A DNA stretch of 15,550 nt from an uncultured Solirubrobacteraceae bacterium (GTDB lineage: Bacteria > Actinomycetota > Thermoleophilia > Solirubrobacterales > Solirubrobacteraceae), in the NCBI GenBank assembly GCA_955652345.1, contig CATPBV010000153.1, forward strand, positions 1 to 15,550, read 5' to 3'. The notes below the pieces were generated by a model. The model was not told where the DNA came from, made no database searches, and saw only the letters and a list, made by a program, of their open reading frames with translations. Of this stretch, positions 12,981 to 15,550 are shown in pieces. Within the stretch, counting starts at the first letter, position 1; every line of letters begins with the position of its first letter. The translations under genes were made by a program, and so were the position numbers.

Positions 12981-14393
12981 ATGAGCGATCGCATCGCGGA
13001 CGCGCTCGTGATCTTCGGGATCACCGGCGACCTGGCGAAGAAGATGACCTTCCGCTCGCTGTATCGGCTGGAGCGGCGAGGCCTGCTCGATTGCGCGATC
13101 GTCGGGGTGGCGGTCGACAACTGGACGGTGGATCAGCTTCGCGCGCACGCGCGCGAAGCGATCTCGCAGTCGGGCGAGCAAATCGACGAGCACGTCTTCG
13201 GCCGGCTCGAGGGCAGGCTCTCGTACGTGAGCGGCGACTTCGGCGACGAGCAGACCTATCGAGCGGTCGCCGAGGCGCTCGGCGGAGCGCATGATCCGGT
13301 CTTCTATCTGGAGATCCCACCGTCGCTGTTCGCCACCGTCGTGGCGGGACTGGCCAAGGCGGGCCTCGCCGGCGACGGCCGGCGGGTAGTCGTCGAAAAG
13401 CCCTTCGGCCACGATCTCGCCTCGGCCCGGGCCCTCGCCGCCGAGCTCCACAAGTACCTCGACGAGTCCCAGATCTACAGGATCGATCACTTCCTCGGCA
13501 AGATGGGGCTCGAGGAGATCCTGTACCTACGGTTCGCCAACACGATGCTCGAGCCCGTGTGGAACCGCAACCATCTCTCCGCCGTCCAGATAACGATGGC
13601 CGAGAGCTTCGGCGTCGAGGACCGCGGGCATTTCTACGACCCGGTCGGCGCTCTGCGCGATGTCGTCGTCAATCACCTGTTGCAGATGCTCGCGACGGCA
13701 GCGATGGAGCCTCCAGCCGGCCGCGACCCCGACACGCTGAAGGACGCGAAGTCCGCCGTCTTCCGGACGATGGACGATGCCGACCCGGGGCATTACGTGC
13801 GCGGCCAATATCGCGGCTACCTCGAGATCGACGGCGTCGCGCCGGACTCGAGCACCGAGACCTACGCTGCGCTGCGATTGCACGTCGACAACTGGCGGTG
13901 GAGCGGCGTTCCGTTCTTCATCCGCACCGGCAAGCAGCTCGCCGTGACCCAGACCGAGCTGCGCCTCGTGTTCAAGCACCCCCCGCGCCTGCACTTCCTC
14001 AGCGCCGACCAGCGTCGTCCGCAGCCCAGCCAGATCGTGTTCAAGCTCGATCCCAGTACCGGCATCCGGATGGTCCTCGACGCCCACCGAGCGGACCGAG
14101 CGGGGCCCGCGGAGATCCAGCTCGACGTGCAGTTCGCAGAGGAGGGCGGCGAAGGCCCGACTCCCTACGAGGTACTGCTACACGCAGCACTGGCGGGCGA
14201 CAGCACCCACTTCACGCGTCAGGACAACGTCGAGGAGTGCTGGCGGGTCGTCCAGCCGCTGCTCGACTCGCCGCCGCCCGTCCACGAGTACGAGAAGGGA
14301 TCCTGGGGCCCGTCCGCGGCCGATCGTCTGGTGGCCGGCTTCGGCGGCTGGCACGGCCCCTGGATCGCGCACAGCGAAGGGCAAACTGCATGA
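12981..14393 (+). CDS. zwf: Glucose-6-phosphate 1-dehydrogenase
   Basis: The 470-aa product oxidises glucose 6-phosphate to 6-phosphogluconolactone, making NADPH at the entry of the oxidative pentose phosphate pathway. The nucleotide-binding loop is FGITGDLAKK (12-21), then VVVEKPFGHD (136-145), the substrate site RIDHFLGK (167-174, K174), ESFGVEDRGHFYDPVGALRD (208-227), and the catalytic His H232 in VVVNHLLQ. Small departures from the usual sequence are visible: LGKM for LGKE, VNH for QNH, and Met-Thr-Phe after the GDLAKK. None removes a known catalytic residue. The start ATG 12981 gives the normal N-terminus. It follows nfo closely and converges on the flavoprotein fragment, whose stop lies 15 bp beyond its own. 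Confidence 0.94.
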   Translation: MSDRIADALVIFGITGDLAKKMTFRSLYRLERRGLLDCAIVGVAVDNWTVDQLRAHAREAISQSGEQIDEHVFGRLEGRLSYVSGDFGDEQTYRAVAEALGGAHDPVFYLEIPPSLFATVVAGLAKAGLAGDGRRVVVEKPFGHDLASARALAAELHKYLDESQIYRIDHFLGKMGLEEILYLRFANTMLEPVWNRNHLSAVQITMAESFGVEDRGHFYDPVGALRDVVVNHLLQMLATAAMEPPAGRDPDTLKDAKSAVFRTMDDADPGHYVRGQYRGYLEIDGVAPDSSTETYAALRLHVDNWRWSGVPFFIRTGKQLAVTQTELRLVFKHPPRLHFLSADQRRPQPSQIVFKLDPSTGIRMVLDAHRADRAGPAEIQLDVQFAEEGGEGPTPYEVLLHAALAGDSTHFTRQDNVEECWRVVQPLLDSPPPVHEYEKGSWGPSAADRLVAGFGGWHGPWIAHSEGQTA

Positions 14394-14412
14394 GCTACTG
14401 GGCTGGCCTCAT
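14390..14412. terminator. Weak hairpin at the zwf / flavoprotein convergence
   Basis: ATGAG (14390-14394) and CTCAT (14408-14412) are complementary around a 13-base loop and include both TGA stop codons. Three of the five pairs follow automatically from the two facing TGA stops, so this is weak support for a terminator. Confidence 0.2.
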
Positions 14413-15026
14413 CGCATGCACGCTGCCCGTCGGCCATCCGCGATAGCCGCACCCACCCGGCGCGCTGCGAAGCCCGTGCCGCAGACGAAGCGCATCACCG
14501 GTCCAAACGTCGCCGCGGCCGCCTGCCCGGTGAAGTAGAGACCCTGCGCCGAGGATTCGAACGAGCGTCCGAGCGCGGGCCAGGTGCTCTCAGTACGAGC
14601 GATGTCGCGACGCAGCGACGGATCCAGGAAGCCCAGCGCGTCGATGTCGACCCGGTAGCCGGTCGCAGCAACGACGTGGTCAAACGTAGCCGTCCGATGG
14701 TCGCCGTTCGCGGTGGCGAATGTCAGCGTGACCTCGTTCCCGTCGGTTGTCGCGTGCTCTAGGCGGCGCCCGATGGAAATCGGCAGACACCCCTCGATAC
14801 GCTCGCGCAGCCACCAGGCGCCGGAGGGCCCAAGAACCGTCGCCACGAGCTGTAACCGCATTCGGGGCGGAAGGTGACGGAACCTGCCGGCCATGCGGCT
14901 GAAGGCGAGCAGAGACCAACCAGGTCCCAGCATCGATTCAGGCCTCAGGGGCGTGCCAAGGCCCTGATGGGTGACGTCGGCGGGCGGGCTGCCGAAACGC
15001 ACGATCGGCCCTCGGGCGAAGAGCTC
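14409..15026 (-). pseudogene. FAD-dependent oxidoreductase, 3' part only
   Basis: The frame carries the C-terminal half of a flavin-containing monooxygenase-like or pyridine-nucleotide oxidoreductase protein. Recognisable parts are TFDHVVAATGYRVDIDALGFL (the ATGYR motif of these enzymes), FESSAQGLYFTGQAAAATFG, and PVMRFVCGTGFAARRV at the end. The N-terminal FAD-binding GxGxxG and the NAD(P)-binding motif are missing. Homology appears to begin near SAELFARGPIVRF (about 15026); sequence upstream in this frame (to 15143) is the shadow of the serine recombinase. No own start codon or ribosome binding site suits the fragment. It is almost certainly non-functional, the left-over 3' part after recombination or deletion. 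Confidence 0.7.
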
Positions 15027-15507
15027 CGCGCTCCCGCAACTCGGGATTGTCCGCCACCCCCGGAGGCCCCTTGCGCCGCGCCGCCCGCATCCCTTTGCGG
15101 GTCCGCTCAACCAGCCGCTCGCGCTCCGACCGCGAAAGCTCAATCAGCGTACGAACAGCGAGCCGGCCACCCTGCTCGTCCGTATCGAGCCCCGGCGCTG
15201 CCGCTATCAGACGAGCATCACAGCACGAGAACCACTCCAACACGCGTCCGAGCTCAGGCACCGAATAGGTAAGCCGCGAAAGCTCCGCCACCACCAGCCC
15301 ATCGGCCTCCCCCGCCGAAATCCGCTCAAGCGCATACCCCAACCCAGGCCGGGCAAGCGCGTGCCCGCGCCGCGGCTCGCGCTCGTGCACCACCTCCAGC
15401 AACGACACACCACGCTCCGCGCACGCCAAAGCAATCTTCTGAGCCTGCGACCGCAAATCCCCATTCGAACCCCCTCCCGGCGACGCCGGGTTCGCATACC
15501 CGACCAT
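14938..15507 (-). pseudogene. Serine recombinase (resolvase-like) catalytic domain, truncated and chimaeric
   Basis: From ATG 15507 (preceded by AAGGGTAGG, better placed than ATG 15543) the first 160 or so residues follow the resolvase/invertase fold: MVGYANPAS, LRSQAQKIALACAERGVSLLEVV, RPGLGYALERISAGEADGLVV, AELSRLTYSVPELGRVLEWF, DARLIAA, and the long helix LSRSERERLVERTRKGMRAA. After VADNPELRER (to about 15028) the expected Hin-like HTH is absent; the frame runs on out of phase through the flavoprotein fragment to a stop at 14938. The YxRVS catalytic serine motif reads YANPAS, and the RLxR motif reads RLTYS, so the catalytic Arg/Ser set is degenerate. It belongs to a diverged actinobacterial recombinase group I recall from Thermoleophilia genomes, unconfirmed. 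Confidence 0.75.
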
Positions 15508-15550
15508 ACGACCTACCCTTGACCGACTCTTGCTGGGAAGCATCCGAGGC

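Overview
The window is very GC-rich, with strong G/C preference at third codon positions. Its gene content (polyprenol-phosphate-mannose glycosyltransferases, a discriminator-free gltX, a GHL15-like secreted glycoside hydrolase, a DUF-like flavoprotein and a diverged serine recombinase) fits a high-GC actinobacterium, most likely class Thermoleophilia (Solirubrobacterales/Gaiellales). That placement is inferred from family resemblance, not from a marker tree. No rRNA, tRNA or CRISPR array was seen.

Layout, left to right. (1) Positions 1-123 look like the right end of an insertion sequence with an IS21-type terminus. It interrupts a minus-strand response regulator just after its conserved Lys, so only the receiver domain survives (about 124-466). 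(2) A small exported protein (586-1086, minus) with an excellent ribosome binding site, then about 375 bp of non-coding sequence. (3) An unrecognised plus-strand gene (1462-1920). (4) A plus-strand envelope-glycan block: polyprenol-phosphate mannose synthase (2026-2811), a GT-C mannosyltransferase of the MptA/MptB type (2901-4292) and a GtrB/ArnC-like polyprenyl-phosphate glycosyltransferase (4325-5338). (5) Convergent to it, a minus-strand cysteine block: cysK (6215-7141) followed by cysE (5354-6127). A secreted GHL15-like glycoside hydrolase (7315-8682) and an Rrf2-family regulator resembling CymR (8957-9349) lie upstream on the same strand. (6) gltX (10717-12066) followed by an HD/HDOD-LuxR regulator (9503-10693), both minus; the latter is followed by a striking nested inverted repeat (9427-9492). 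(7) Divergent from gltX by only 17 bp, plus-strand nfo (endonuclease IV, 12084-12968) and zwf (glucose-6-phosphate dehydrogenase, 12981-14393). (8) At the right edge, a broken flavoprotein oxidoreductase (3' part only) is joined to a broken serine recombinase (5' part only), both minus.

How the genes fit together. The first glycosyltransferase should make polyprenol-phosphate mannose, which the GT-C enzyme next to it would use as donor outside the membrane; the third probably makes another lipid-linked sugar. CysE makes O-acetylserine and CysK converts it to cysteine, with the Rrf2 protein a plausible cysteine-responsive repressor. Nfo repairs abasic and oxidised DNA and Zwf supplies NADPH, a reasonable oxidative-stress pairing. 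Both ends of the window carry mobile-element debris next to truncated genes; the middle looks like ordinary chromosome. I found no convincing new multi-gene system. The best leads are the nested inverted repeat, the right-edge chimaeric junction and the HD-LuxR regulator downstream of gltX.
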